From Cyclobacteriaceae bacterium (GTDB lineage: Bacteria > Bacteroidota > Bacteroidia > Cytophagales > Cyclobacteriaceae): DNA of 64,000 nt. The position numbers were made by a program, and so were the translations under genes. A model generated the notes under the pieces. The model made no database searches and was not told the DNA's origin. It was given only the letters and a program-made list of their open reading frames with translations. Where the stretch lies: contig JAHBTY010000001.1 in NCBI GenBank assembly GCA_019638355.1, positions 682,001 to 746,000 of the forward strand. The letters run 5' to 3'. This document shows, in pieces, positions 51,401 to 59,807 of this stretch. Every line of letters begins with the position of its first letter. The stretch's first letter is position 1.

Positions 51401-51813
51401 TGGGAAGATTTCTGGCTATTGATTACGGAACCAAACGCACCGGTTTGGCAGTTACCGATCCGCTGAAGATTATTGCCACCGCACTGGAAACAGTTGAAAC
51501 AACAAGTTTACTTAAATACCTTACCGACTACTTTAAAAGAGAACAGGTTGAAGCTGCGGTGATTGGGTTGCCCAAAAAGCTGAATAACACCGATTCTGAA
51601 ACGGCCCCGGCTGTACGTGCTTTTGTAGAAAAGTTCAAATCCACATTTCCCAACATTCCAATTACAACCATCGATGAACGGTTTACTTCCACCATTGCCC
51701 AACAAGCTATGCTGGCGGGTGGCGCTAAAAAGAAAGATCGACAAACCAAAGGAAATGTAGATAAGATAAGCGCGGTACTTATCCTGCAGGATTTTCTAAC
51801 CATGCGCAAATAA
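51400..51813 (+). CDS. ruvX: Holliday junction resolvase RuvX (YqgF)
   Basis: A 137-residue RNase H-like nuclease involved in resolving Holliday junctions and pre-16S rRNA maturation. Motifs: LAIDYGTKRTGLAVTDPL at the N-terminus with the first catalytic Asp, VIGLPKKLNNTDSETAPAVRAF, ITTIDERFTST and KGNVDKISAVLILQDFL with the last Asp. Length is normal. Its stop codon TAA is the first pair of a long intergenic hairpin. Confidence 0.94.
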   Translation: MGRFLAIDYGTKRTGLAVTDPLKIIATALETVETTSLLKYLTDYFKREQVEAAVIGLPKKLNNTDSETAPAVRAFVEKFKSTFPNIPITTIDERFTSTIAQQAMLAGGAKKKDRQTKGNVDKISAVLILQDFLTMRK

Positions 51814-51858
51814 GGTTGTCAATCTTTTGTGGCGCCCTTACAAAGGTTGACAACCTTA
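51811..51858. repeat. 17-bp hairpin beginning at the ruvX stop codon
   Basis: TAAGGTTGTCAA (51811-51822) and TTGACAACCTTA (51847-51858) are perfect inverted arms; pairing continues inward through TCTTT/AAAGG to 17 positions, with one T.G wobble and a 14-base loop. The stop codon TAA is the outer end of the left arm. Probably a transcription end and/or part of a small repeat family. Confidence 0.6.
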
Positions 51859-51879
51859 GAAACCTTCAACCTGATTTTC

Positions 51880-51887
51880 TACCTTTG
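51880..51887 (+). promoter_or_regulatory. Putative -7 box for def
   Basis: TACCTTTG, an exact match to TAnnTTTG, 17 bases before the def ATG. It lies directly after the intergenic hairpin. Confidence 0.55.
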
Positions 51888-51904
51888 CAGTTCAAATTAA
51901 AAGT

Positions 51905-52459
51905 ATGATTTACCCGATTGTAATGTATGGCGATGCAGTTTTACGCAAACGCGCCACAGATATAGAGAAAGGCACAGATTTAACGCAGTTGGTTGCCGAT
52001 ATGTACGAAACCATGTACGAGGCTAATGGAATTGGTCTGGCCGCTCCGCAAATTGGCAAAAGCATAAGGCTGTTTATTGTGGATGGCACCACGCTGGAAG
52101 ATGAGCCAGACCTGAAGGATTTTAAAAAGGTCTTTGTAAATCCGCAAATTGTGGATGAACATGGTGAAGAGTGGGCTTTTGAAGAAGGCTGCCTAAGCAT
52201 ACCCAACATTCGCGAAGAAGTTTGGCGGAAAGAAACCGTACGCATTAAATACTTTGACGAAAAGTGGAATGCCTATGACGAAGAGTTTGATGGTATGAAA
52301 GCCCGCATTATTCAACACGAGTACGATCACATAGAAGGTAAATTATTTACCGATTACTTGAGCCCGCTAAAAAAGCGAATGCTAAAAGGTAAGCTCGCCA
52401 ACATCAGCAAAGGCGATGTGGATACTGAATACCGGATTGCAGCACCGTTGAAGAAATAA
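51905..52459 (+). CDS. def: Peptide deformylase
   Basis: A 184-residue metalloenzyme that removes the formyl group from nascent N-terminal methionine. The three motifs are GIGLAAPQIG (about 42-51), EGCLSIP (94-100, metal-ligand Cys) and the HEYDHIEG motif (138-145, His ligands and catalytic Glu of the family equivalent). Length is standard. Two small genes of unknown role follow on the same strand six bases later. Confidence 0.96.
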   Translation: MIYPIVMYGDAVLRKRATDIEKGTDLTQLVADMYETMYEANGIGLAAPQIGKSIRLFIVDGTTLEDEPDLKDFKKVFVNPQIVDEHGEEWAFEEGCLSIPNIREEVWRKETVRIKYFDEKWNAYDEEFDGMKARIIQHEYDHIEGKLFTDYLSPLKKRMLKGKLANISKGDVDTEYRIAAPLKK

Positions 52460-52464
52460 CCGGG

Positions 52465-53235
52465 TTGTCAGGGTTCCAGCTGGATAAGGCATACTTTGAT
52501 TTGGTTGACAACCAAGGCCGGGTGTTTATTGGGTATGAAGCCAGATTGCGCTGGAAGACTTTGATACTTGGTTACAGAGGCTTCATAATCTATCAACAGG
52601 CGCAGGGTGTAATTGAGAAAGGTGAGTTCCTGTTTAAGGAAGAACCAATTACACTTGAGGGCAAAGAAATTTTTTATCGGTTTGAGGATGTTAATGGTTG
52701 TTGGGTAAGAGAAGGTAAATCAGTTGAAGAAACTTTACTGGATAGTGCGCATGGTAAAATAACCTGGAGTTGTATCCAGCCACGATCTGAAGTTACACTC
52801 AATTACAATTCAGATTTGTTTTCTGGAAACGGTTACCTGGAAAAAATCTCCTTAATAATCCCACCTTGGAAATTGCCAATACAAGAATTGTACTGGGGCA
52901 GATTTCACTCTGCCCAAAATACCGTAGTTTGGATTCGGTGGGAGGGTTCGCAACCAAATGTTTGGATTTATCATAATAGCAAACGAGTTTCAGGGACTGT
53001 TACCGAAGAAAGGATTTCATTCGGGAATTTTATGCTTGACCTTAATAACTCCATGATTTTACGAAACGATTCGATTGGAAATACTTTGTTCCGTGGATTT
53101 CAGAATTTAATGAAACTATTTCCCGCAAGGATCTTAAATCTAAAAGAAACGAAGTGGGCCGGCCAAGGTGTACTTAAATCAGGCGATCGGGTTGAGATGG
53201 GTACTGTTATACACGAAAAAGTAGTATGGCCATGA
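52465..53235 (+). CDS. Unrecognised 256-aa protein coupled to the ICMT-PAP2-Lgt fusion
   Basis: No family is clear. The sequence is rich in beta-strands with repeated tryptophans, has no signal peptide or membrane segment, and contains IIPPWKLPIQELYWGRFHS, TVVWIRWEG and MGTVIHEKVVW. Some of these resemble the lipocalin-like AttH/CrtC hydratase fold, which acts on lipids or carotenoids, but that is weak. It begins at TTG 52465, six bases after def, with no earlier ATG; and its stop overlaps the start of the next gene by 4 bases, so both products are likely made together and may act on the same lipid. Confidence 0.45.
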   Translation: MSGFQLDKAYFDLVDNQGRVFIGYEARLRWKTLILGYRGFIIYQQAQGVIEKGEFLFKEEPITLEGKEIFYRFEDVNGCWVREGKSVEETLLDSAHGKITWSCIQPRSEVTLNYNSDLFSGNGYLEKISLIIPPWKLPIQELYWGRFHSAQNTVVWIRWEGSQPNVWIYHNSKRVSGTVTEERISFGNFMLDLNNSMILRNDSIGNTLFRGFQNLMKLFPARILNLKETKWAGQGVLKSGDRVEMGTVIHEKVVWP

Positions 53236-55130
53236 GTGAAAAACTTGGTAAACTATTGTATGCACTTCTGTTTTGTTTTCTTTTACCATTGATTCTTATT
53301 TTATGGGCAAAGTCTGTTCACCTTGAACTTCCTGTGTTTAAATCATTATTCTTAGGCTGGTTACTTACAATAGGAGGTTTGATTTTGGTTTTAGTGTCAA
53401 TGGCGCAACTTTGGTTTACTGGCAGAGGATTACCGATGAATGCTTATCCACCTAAATACCACGTTAGCAACGGACTTTACTTTCTATTTAAACACCCGAT
53501 TTATATAGGTTTTTGTTTTACTTGTTTTGGAGTTTCTATTCTGTGGTCATCAGCATCTGGTTTCTATTTGATTTCTCCTGTTGTGTCGTTGCTTTGCTTG
53601 GCTTTGGTACATGGTTACGAAAACCATTCTTTATTGCAGTTATTTCCAGAGCTTAAAAACCAACCTCAAGCTACTTCGGTTTCATTTTCAGATAAACTAA
53701 AAGTTATACTTCCAGTTTTTTTGTTTTGGTTATTTGGTTACGAAATCCTCATTCAATTGGGGTATGATCATCAGTTCGTCAACACTGTATCCTCTTTTGA
53801 AAAAGACTGGCGGGTAATTGAATGGGCAGAAATCCCGTATTCCTTTACTTACCTTATTGTATTTGTTGCACCATGGTTGGTTAAAGAGGTTCAACACCTG
53901 GATTATTTCAAAAAAACATCGTGGTGGATTGTTATCAGTGGACTATTGATACAAGGACTTTTGCCATTGTATGCTGCACCAAGAAATTTTGAACCTAAAA
54001 CTGCTTTAGGCGAGTTAATAATGTGGGAACGTGCTATGGATTCTCCGGCAGCTGCTTTTCCCTCATTTCATGTCTTGTGGATTCTTACAGTTTCGGTTTT
54101 GTTGTATAAAGTTTATACACGAGCTATCTGGTTATGGATTTTTGTTGGAGGACTTATGGTTTGGAGTTGTATGGCAACCGGTGCTCATTCAATGTTGGAT
54201 GTTTTGGGGGCAATACTTGTTTTCATTACCATTGCGGTCCGTTTTAAATTGTGGCTTAGGTTTCAAATTTTTTGTGAAGCGCTTGCAAACTCGTGGCAGA
54301 GTTGGCGGGTTGGTTCGGTTAGAATTATATCGCATGTTTGGTATTCTGGACTTGCAGGGTTGATAGGCACGCTTATGGTCGGCCAAATTTTGAATGAGCC
54401 CACACTCATCTTTATTGTTGTAGTTGGTGCGTGGTTGGGGGCAATGGTATGGGGGCAATGGGTTGAGGGATCATCCAGACTTCTAAGACCTTTTGGTTAC
54501 TTCGGAGCAATCTTTGGCGGAGTTTTTACTTCAATTTGTATTAGCTTTTTTACTGGAGTATCCACCTTAACGTTACTTGCTGCCTTTGCTCTAGCGGCTC
54601 CCTGGACACAGGCAATTGGTCGGCTACGTTGTTTGGTGCAGGGTTGCTGCCATGGAGCCACAACAAATGTAAAGCACTTAGGAATCTGCTATAATAATCC
54701 ACATTCACGTGTGGTGACTATCTCAAATCTAAAGGGTGTTCTGGTGCATAACACACAAGGCTATTCTATTCTTTTTAATTTATTGATTGGGCTTTTCCTT
54801 TTAAGGCTCTGGTATGGTGGAGCCACCAGTTCTGTTTTAGCTGGATTATATTTTATTCTGGCTGGTTGCACCCGGTTTGTGGAAGAAGCATATCGGGGCG
54901 AGATACAAACCAACAAGTTTGGTTCATTATCAATCTATCAATGGTTATCAATTCTAAATATCGTAACCGGAGCTTTCTTAACAACATTACCTGGAAGTCC
55001 ATTGATAATTAGTCTTTCTATTTCTTCGGAGCTTGTTGGGGTTAGCTTATTTGCGGGTCTTATTTGGGCCATAGGAATGAGTATAGATTTTCCGGATTCT
55101 AAACTTCCATTTTCCCGTTTAACAGGATAG
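53232..55130 (+). CDS. Three-domain membrane protein: ICMT-like + PAP2_3-like + Lgt-like
   Basis: A 632-residue polytopic protein with three recognisable parts (numbering from the ATG at 53226). Residues about 60-145 resemble isoprenylcysteine carboxyl methyltransferase/NnrU-type methyltransferases (YHVSNGLYFLFKHPIYIG, with the His-Pro pair). Residues about 200-335 resemble PAP2_3 phosphatase/transferases of the IPC-synthase kind, with FPSFH at 278-282 and HSMLD at 321-325. Residues about 370-590 resemble Lgt: GRLRCLVQGCCHG near 465-477 and CTRFVEEAYRGE with Arg550, Glu553, Arg557. The usual HGG of Lgt is not present. Start at ATG 53232 overlaps the previous stop in an ATGA. A lipid head-group exchange or modification enzyme is a reasonable guess. 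Confidence 0.72.
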   Translation: MSEKLGKLLYALLFCFLLPLILILWAKSVHLELPVFKSLFLGWLLTIGGLILVLVSMAQLWFTGRGLPMNAYPPKYHVSNGLYFLFKHPIYIGFCFTCFGVSILWSSASGFYLISPVVSLLCLALVHGYENHSLLQLFPELKNQPQATSVSFSDKLKVILPVFLFWLFGYEILIQLGYDHQFVNTVSSFEKDWRVIEWAEIPYSFTYLIVFVAPWLVKEVQHLDYFKKTSWWIVISGLLIQGLLPLYAAPRNFEPKTALGELIMWERAMDSPAAAFPSFHVLWILTVSVLLYKVYTRAIWLWIFVGGLMVWSCMATGAHSMLDVLGAILVFITIAVRFKLWLRFQIFCEALANSWQSWRVGSVRIISHVWYSGLAGLIGTLMVGQILNEPTLIFIVVVGAWLGAMVWGQWVEGSSRLLRPFGYFGAIFGGVFTSICISFFTGVSTLTLLAAFALAAPWTQAIGRLRCLVQGCCHGATTNVKHLGICYNNPHSRVVTISNLKGVLVHNTQGYSILFNLLIGLFLLRLWYGGATSSVLAGLYFILAGCTRFVEEAYRGEIQTNKFGSLSIYQWLSILNIVTGAFLTTLPGSPLIISLSISSELVGVSLFAGLIWAIGMSIDFPDSKLPFSRLTG

Positions 55131-55141
55131 AATATCTTTTT

Positions 55142-56299
55142 ATGAATCAACATATTAAATCCCGCCTTCCCGATGTAGGCACATCCATCTTCACGGTTAT
55201 GTCGCGCATGGCGCTGGAGCAAGGTGCTATTAACTTATCGCAAGGCTTTCCTGATTTTCCCGTGTCGGAAGAATTGGTGGATCTGATTTATAAATATTTA
55301 AAAGAGGGACATAATCAATATGCCCCAATGCCTGGTACACCGGCATTGCGTAAAGCAATTGCGAATGTAATTGCAACAACTTACCAGCGCACTACCGACT
55401 TTGAAACCGAAGTAACGATTACTGCCGGAGGTACCGTAGCATTGTTTTCAACCATAGCGGCATTTGTACAGCAAGGCGATGAAGTAATTGTGTTCGATCC
55501 GGCCTATGATTCGTACGATCCATCCATTCGGTTGAATGGTGGAATACCCAAACATATTGCTTTACGACCACCTCACTTTGCCATCGACTGGCAAGAGGTA
55601 AAAGATACAATCACACCTCGCACCAGACTTATTATCGTTAACACTCCTCATAACCCCACCGGTTCTATTCTGCGTGAAGCAGATTTAAAACAACTGGAAG
55701 CCATCGCGCAAGCGCACAATATTATTGTATTGAGCGATGAAGTTTATGAGCGGATTATTTTTGATAATGCGTCACACGAAAGTGTTTTAAAATATCCAGG
55801 CCTTACGCAACATAGCGTGGCCGTGTTTTCGTTTGGAAAAACGTTTCATGCCACCGGCTGGAAGGTTGGGTATGCGATAGCGGCACCACACCTTACACAG
55901 GAAATCCGCAAGGCGCATCAGTTTATTACGTTTAGTGTAAACACGCCCGTGCAACTGGCACTTGCCGAATATCTCACCAAGCCCGAACACTATCTGGAGT
56001 TGGGTCAATTCTATCAGCGCAAGCGTGATTTTTTTCTTAGCGAGATAAAGGGATCAGCGTTGCAACCATTGCCCTGCCACGGAAGCTACTTTCAACTGTG
56101 TTCATATGCTGGTGTTAAATCGCTACCTGAAAAAGAAATGGCCGAGTGGATGACCAAAGAGCTAAAGCTTGCCCCAATACCGGTATCTGCATTTTACCAA
56201 AAAGGCGATAATCAACAACTTTTGCGCTTTTGCTTTGCGAAAAGCGAGACCACACTTGAAAAGGCTGGCCAGATTCTGAGAAAAACTTTAGCCGGTTAG
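55142..56299 (+). CDS. Methionine/glutamine-type aminotransferase (PLP, class I/II)
   Basis: A 385-residue fold-type I aminotransferase. Motifs: SQGFPDFPVSEELVDLI, NQYAPMPGTPALRKAIA, VNTPHNPTGSIL, LSDEVYERIIFD and the PLP-Lys block FSFGKTFHATGWKVGYAI. Order and details match YbdL/MtnE-like methionine aminotransferases and glutamine transaminase K, which reaminate the methionine-salvage keto acid with Gln as amino donor. A nitrilase-type omega-amidase lies next on the same strand, consistent with removal of the alpha-ketoglutaramate by-product. The stop TAG lies at the foot of a hairpin. Confidence 0.9.
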   Translation: MNQHIKSRLPDVGTSIFTVMSRMALEQGAINLSQGFPDFPVSEELVDLIYKYLKEGHNQYAPMPGTPALRKAIANVIATTYQRTTDFETEVTITAGGTVALFSTIAAFVQQGDEVIVFDPAYDSYDPSIRLNGGIPKHIALRPPHFAIDWQEVKDTITPRTRLIIVNTPHNPTGSILREADLKQLEAIAQAHNIIVLSDEVYERIIFDNASHESVLKYPGLTQHSVAVFSFGKTFHATGWKVGYAIAAPHLTQEIRKAHQFITFSVNTPVQLALAEYLTKPEHYLELGQFYQRKRDFFLSEIKGSALQPLPCHGSYFQLCSYAGVKSLPEKEMAEWMTKELKLAPIPVSAFYQKGDNQQLLRFCFAKSETTLEKAGQILRKTLAG

Positions 56300-56425
56300 A
56301 CCTTTCAGGTCTTTTTACCGCTACCATAAAGACCTGGAAGGTCTTATACCCGATTAAAAACTATTGTCGATTTGAGAAAATACCCTTAAGGTATTTTACC
56401 GGCCTTATAAAGACCTGAAAAGTCT
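56298..56425. repeat. Repeat-palindrome cluster between the aminotransferase and nitrilase genes
   Basis: The 204-base spacer (56300-56503) carries AGACCTTTCAGGTCTTT (56298-56314), its inverted partner at 56328-56344 (17 pairs, one G.T wobble, 13-base loop), and a second inverted partner at 56409-56425 with one mismatch. Between them is another perfect 8-base hairpin AAAATACC/GGTATTTT at 56377-56397. The left arm begins in the stop codon of the upstream gene. It may be a terminator and a small repeat family. Confidence 0.6.
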
Positions 56426-56503
56426 AGTCTATTCCAGATTTGTAATATCTTATTTTCTCATTTACCCCTAAACTTGCTTTCTTTGCAGTCCCGAATAAGT
56501 GCC

Positions 56504-57340
56504 ATGCAAGACTTAAAAATCACCATTATTCAATCCGATCTTCATTGGGAAGATATTGGTGCCAATCTGGCCATGTTCGAAGAGAAAATCTGGCAGATTG
56601 GTGAATCGACTGATGTGATTGTTTTGCCCGAAATGTTTACCACCGGTTTCACCATGCGGGCACCCAAACTGGCCGAGCACATGAACATGCGCACCACCAA
56701 ATGGATGCGCCAGATGGCCGATCAGACCGGGGCTTTGATTTTGGGAAGTTTTATTGCCAACGTACACGATCGGTTTTATAATCGATTGTTATGGATGGAG
56801 CCCGGGGGCACTTTTAAAACCTACGACAAACGCCACTTGTTTCGCATGGCCGAAGAAAACCAGGTGTTTGCACAAGGCGAAAGTTTATTGATAGGACATT
56901 GGAAAGGTTGGAGAATTTGCCCTTTGATTTGTTACGACCTGCGTTTTCCGGTGTGGAGCCGCAATCGTTGGAATGCCTCGTTAAGAAAACCCTCGTACGA
57001 TTTATTGGTATATGTAGCCAACTGGCCCAAAGTGCGATCGAATGCTTGGGAAACTCTATTAAAAGCGCGCGCCATCGAGAATCTGAGTTATGCAGTGGGC
57101 GTAAACCGTGTTGGGTTAGATGGCAATGGCGTAGAGTATAACGGACTCTCTGCATTTATTGGTCCCAAAGGCGATACCTTCTTTTCGGTAGAAGAAGTGG
57201 AAACCGTAAAAACAATGTCGTTAAATGCGCATGCATTGCAAGCTTATCGCGATAAGTTTCCGGCCTTTCTGGATGCAGATGACTTTAGCATTGAAGTAGA
57301 AGCAATGGAAGAACGCGATTACCTATCGGGCTTGAGTTGA
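56504..57340 (+). CDS. Nitrilase-superfamily amidohydrolase (omega-amidase-like)
   Basis: A 278-residue carbon-nitrogen hydrolase. The Glu-Lys-Cys triad is visible: Glu in VIVLPEMFTTGF, Lys in KTYDKRHLF and Cys in ICPLICYDLRFPVW. NWPKVRSNAWETLLKARAIENLSYAVGVNRVG follows the family pattern. This is the YafV/Nit2-like omega-amidase group, which hydrolyses alpha-ketoglutaramate and similar amides; together with the aminotransferase just upstream it fits methionine salvage. ATG at 56504 gives MQDLKITIIQ. The 3' end overlaps a minus-strand gene by 22 bases. Confidence 0.9.
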   Translation: MQDLKITIIQSDLHWEDIGANLAMFEEKIWQIGESTDVIVLPEMFTTGFTMRAPKLAEHMNMRTTKWMRQMADQTGALILGSFIANVHDRFYNRLLWMEPGGTFKTYDKRHLFRMAEENQVFAQGESLLIGHWKGWRICPLICYDLRFPVWSRNRWNASLRKPSYDLLVYVANWPKVRSNAWETLLKARAIENLSYAVGVNRVGLDGNGVEYNGLSAFIGPKGDTFFSVEEVETVKTMSLNAHALQAYRDKFPAFLDADDFSIEVEAMEERDYLSGLS

Positions 57341-57723
57341 GCAAACAACTGAATAGCCGACTTAATCTTTTCCGGATCATTTTCGATTACAAATTTTTCA
57401 TGAAGAGGTGTAAGCAAACGCTCAAGACTTAAGTGTGTGCCAGAAAGAATGATTTTGTAAATTTTTTCCTCCTTGCGAAGCAAATGCTGAATCAGTTTGA
57501 GTGTTACTCCGAGTGGTTCTTCCGGTTGCGAATGAATTAATACAAAGACAGATCCAACCTGATCGCACAAGCGAATAACCAGGTCAGCAATCGAACCATC
57601 CGATTGATTGTCCAACTCAGCGCCAATCAGATCATCCGAAAGACTGGAAGCATAATTTAGCATTGGTTTTTGGTAGCCGGCTTCCCGCCATTGAATGAGT
57701 TCTATTTGAAGGAAGAGTTTCAT
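57319..57723 (-). CDS. Hypothetical protein of unknown function
   Basis: A 134-residue protein read from ATG 57723; the longer frame to 57789 lacks support. It has no signal peptide or membrane helix; it shows a mix of helices and strands (LADLVIRLCDQVGSVFVLIHSQPEE, then KLIQHLLRKEEKIYKIILSG). I do not recognise a family. It is convergent with the nitrilase gene and lies downstream of the broken GxxExxY gene on the same strand. Confidence 0.45.
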   Translation of the reverse strand: MKLFLQIELIQWREAGYQKPMLNYASSLSDDLIGAELDNQSDGSIADLVIRLCDQVGSVFVLIHSQPEEPLGVTLKLIQHLLRKEEKIYKIILSGTHLSLERLLTPLHEKFVIENDPEKIKSAIQLFAQLKPDR

Positions 57724-57757
57724 TGTTTCAAGCAAAGACGCAAAGATCGCAAATGAG

Positions 57758-58134
57758 CTACAGATTATTGGCAATCCTTTGAATCCCATCCTTTATTAAC
57801 GACTCATTAAAATTTTCCAAAAGACCAAGTTTAAGGCCGGATAAGCGCAAATAGGTTAATAGTTGTTTTTGATGGACAGGTGCAATCAATTCGACTGATT
57901 TAATTTCCACTATTACTTTATGCGCTACAATAAGGTCTGTTCTAAACCCTAACTCCATTTTGTTTGAAAATGGAATACCGGCATTTCTTTTTGCCTCTCA
58001 ACTATTAGCCCGGCTTGAACCAATTCAAAATATAGACACTGCTCGTAAACAGATTCAAACAAACCTGGCCCCAGTTCTTTGTAAATTTGGAAACATGAGT
58101 TCACCACAATTTTTGCAATCTCATTCTCTGTCAT
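57758..58134 (-). pseudogene. GxxExxY protein broken by a frameshift
   Basis: Two minus-strand frames together read a GxxExxY-family protein (a PDDEXK-like nuclease fold). The first, from 58134, has MTENEIAKIVV, ELGPGLFESVYEQCLYFEL and VERQKEMPVFHF; the second, from 57958, has MELGFRTDLIVAHKVIVEIKSVE, HQKQLLTYLRLSGLKLGLLENF and LIKDGIQRI. They overlap at 57949-57958, and the junction falls in a run of four A on the coding strand (57958-57961): one more A would restore one frame with the exact spacing of intact relatives. It may be a deletion, an assembly error or a programmed -1 shift. Confidence 0.75.
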
Positions 58135-58274
58135 AGCTAATTTTTTACTTTTAAGGTAACTAAGGCCTACCCCAAAGTCAAAATCTCCATGCCGGAAATT
58201 AGTCTTTCTTAGCGAGCTTTGCGCCTTTGCGTGATAGATTGATTATCTGCATTTTTGCACCTCACTTTCAACTC

Positions 58275-59801
58275 ATGGCCACAGTAAAAATAACCCGCGC
58301 ACTTGTTTCCGTTTTTTACAAAGATAATCTCGAACCCATCATTCATTTCCTCGGCAAGCAAGGCGTAGAGTTTGTCTCAACCGGAGGCACACAGGAATTT
58401 ATTGAAAAGCTGGGTTACCCGGTGGTACCCGTTGAAAAGCTCACCAACTATCCATCCATCTTTGGTGGTCGTGTAAAAACGTTGCACCCGGCAATTTTTG
58501 GTGGCATTTTATACAGACGCGAAAACACAGGCGATCTTGCACAAGCAAAAGAGTACGGTATTGGCCCAATCGACTTAGTGATTGTAGATCTTTATCCGTT
58601 TGAAGAAACCGTAGCCAAAGGTGGCAGCGAAGAAGACATTGTAGAGAAGATTGACATTGGTGGAATTTCGCTGATTCGTGGTGCAGCCAAAAACTTCAAC
58701 GATGTATTGATTGTTTCAGCCCGAACACAATACAATGAATTGTTAACGCTTCTTCAATCTAAAAATGGAAGCTCCGATTTGGAAGACCGCAAACATTTTG
58801 CAGCCAAAGCGTTTGATGTTACATCACATTACGACTCGGCCATCTTTGGTTATTTTAACTTGCAGCAAAACATCCCAAGCTTCAAGGCAAGTATTCAACA
58901 AGGTAAAGTGTTACGCTATGGCGAAAACCCCCATCAGCAAGGTTTATTCTATGGCAAGCTTGATGAGTTGTTCGATCAATTAAATGGTAAAGAACTTTCA
59001 TATAACAACCTGGTGGATGTAGATGCGGCCGTTAACCTGGTAAAAGAGTTTGATGGCGAAACTGCATTTGTAATTATTAAACATACCAATGCCTGTGGAG
59101 TTGCAACCGGTGCCGATGTAAAGGCAGCCTACCTCAAAGCCTTTCAGGCCGATACCATTTCAGCCTTTGGAGGTGTGCTATCCACCAACAAAAAAATTGA
59201 TCTGGCTGCAGCCGAAGAATTGAATAAACTGTTCTTCGAGATTTTAATTGCACCCGATTATGAACCAGCCGCGCTCGAGTTATTAAAGACAAAAAAGAAC
59301 CGGATTATACTAAAGCAAAAGCAGGCGCTTACAGCTACCCGTCAGTTTAAGAGTTTATTAAATGGTGTAATTGAACAGGATCTTGATCTGAAAACCGATT
59401 CGAAAGAAGACTTAAAGCCAGTAACCAAGCGCATAGCAACAGCTGATGAAGTAGAGGCATTACTTTTTGCAAGCAAGATTTGTAAACACACTAAATCAAA
59501 TACGATTATTCTGGCTGTTAATGGTCAATTATTAGCCAGTGGCGTAGGTCAAACCAGTCGCGTGGATGCCCTGAAGCAAGCAATTGAAAAAGCAAAAGCT
59601 TTTGGCTTTAGCCTGAAGGGAGCCGTAATGGCTTCCGATGCGTTCTTTCCGTTTCCGGATTGTGTGGAGATTGCCCATGAACAAGGTATTGAAGCGGTGA
59701 TTCAACCCGGAGGGTCCATCAAAGATCAAGACTCAATCGACTTCTGTGATAAGCACAACATGGCGATGGTGTTTACAGGCATCCGCCACTTTAAGCATTG
59801 A
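58275..59801 (+). CDS. purH: Bifunctional AICAR transformylase / IMP cyclohydrolase
   Basis: A 508-residue enzyme for the last two steps of IMP synthesis. The N-terminal IMPCH domain has RALVSVFYKDNLEPI, EFVSTGGTQEFIEKLG, PSIFGGRVKTLHPAIFGGIL and DLVIVDLYPFEE; the C-terminal AICARFT domain starts near RYGENPHQQG and has IIKHTNACGVATG (Lys-His), AFGGVLSTNK and the final SDAFFPFPDC and VIQPGGSIKDQ. The ATG at 58275 is chosen over the frame opening at 58227 because MATVKITRAL is the usual N-terminus. purN is elsewhere in the same window. Confidence 0.96.
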   Translation: MATVKITRALVSVFYKDNLEPIIHFLGKQGVEFVSTGGTQEFIEKLGYPVVPVEKLTNYPSIFGGRVKTLHPAIFGGILYRRENTGDLAQAKEYGIGPIDLVIVDLYPFEETVAKGGSEEDIVEKIDIGGISLIRGAAKNFNDVLIVSARTQYNELLTLLQSKNGSSDLEDRKHFAAKAFDVTSHYDSAIFGYFNLQQNIPSFKASIQQGKVLRYGENPHQQGLFYGKLDELFDQLNGKELSYNNLVDVDAAVNLVKEFDGETAFVIIKHTNACGVATGADVKAAYLKAFQADTISAFGGVLSTNKKIDLAAAEELNKLFFEILIAPDYEPAALELLKTKKNRIILKQKQALTATRQFKSLLNGVIEQDLDLKTDSKEDLKPVTKRIATADEVEALLFASKICKHTKSNTIILAVNGQLLASGVGQTSRVDALKQAIEKAKAFGFSLKGAVMASDAFFPFPDCVEIAHEQGIEAVIQPGGSIKDQDSIDFCDKHNMAMVFTGIRHFKH

Positions 59802-59807
59802 TTCTCG

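Noticed and set aside
52465-55130. Restriction-modification or defence island around the fusion gene
   Set aside because: All recognisable motifs belong to lipid-related membrane enzymes; no nuclease or helicase is nearby.
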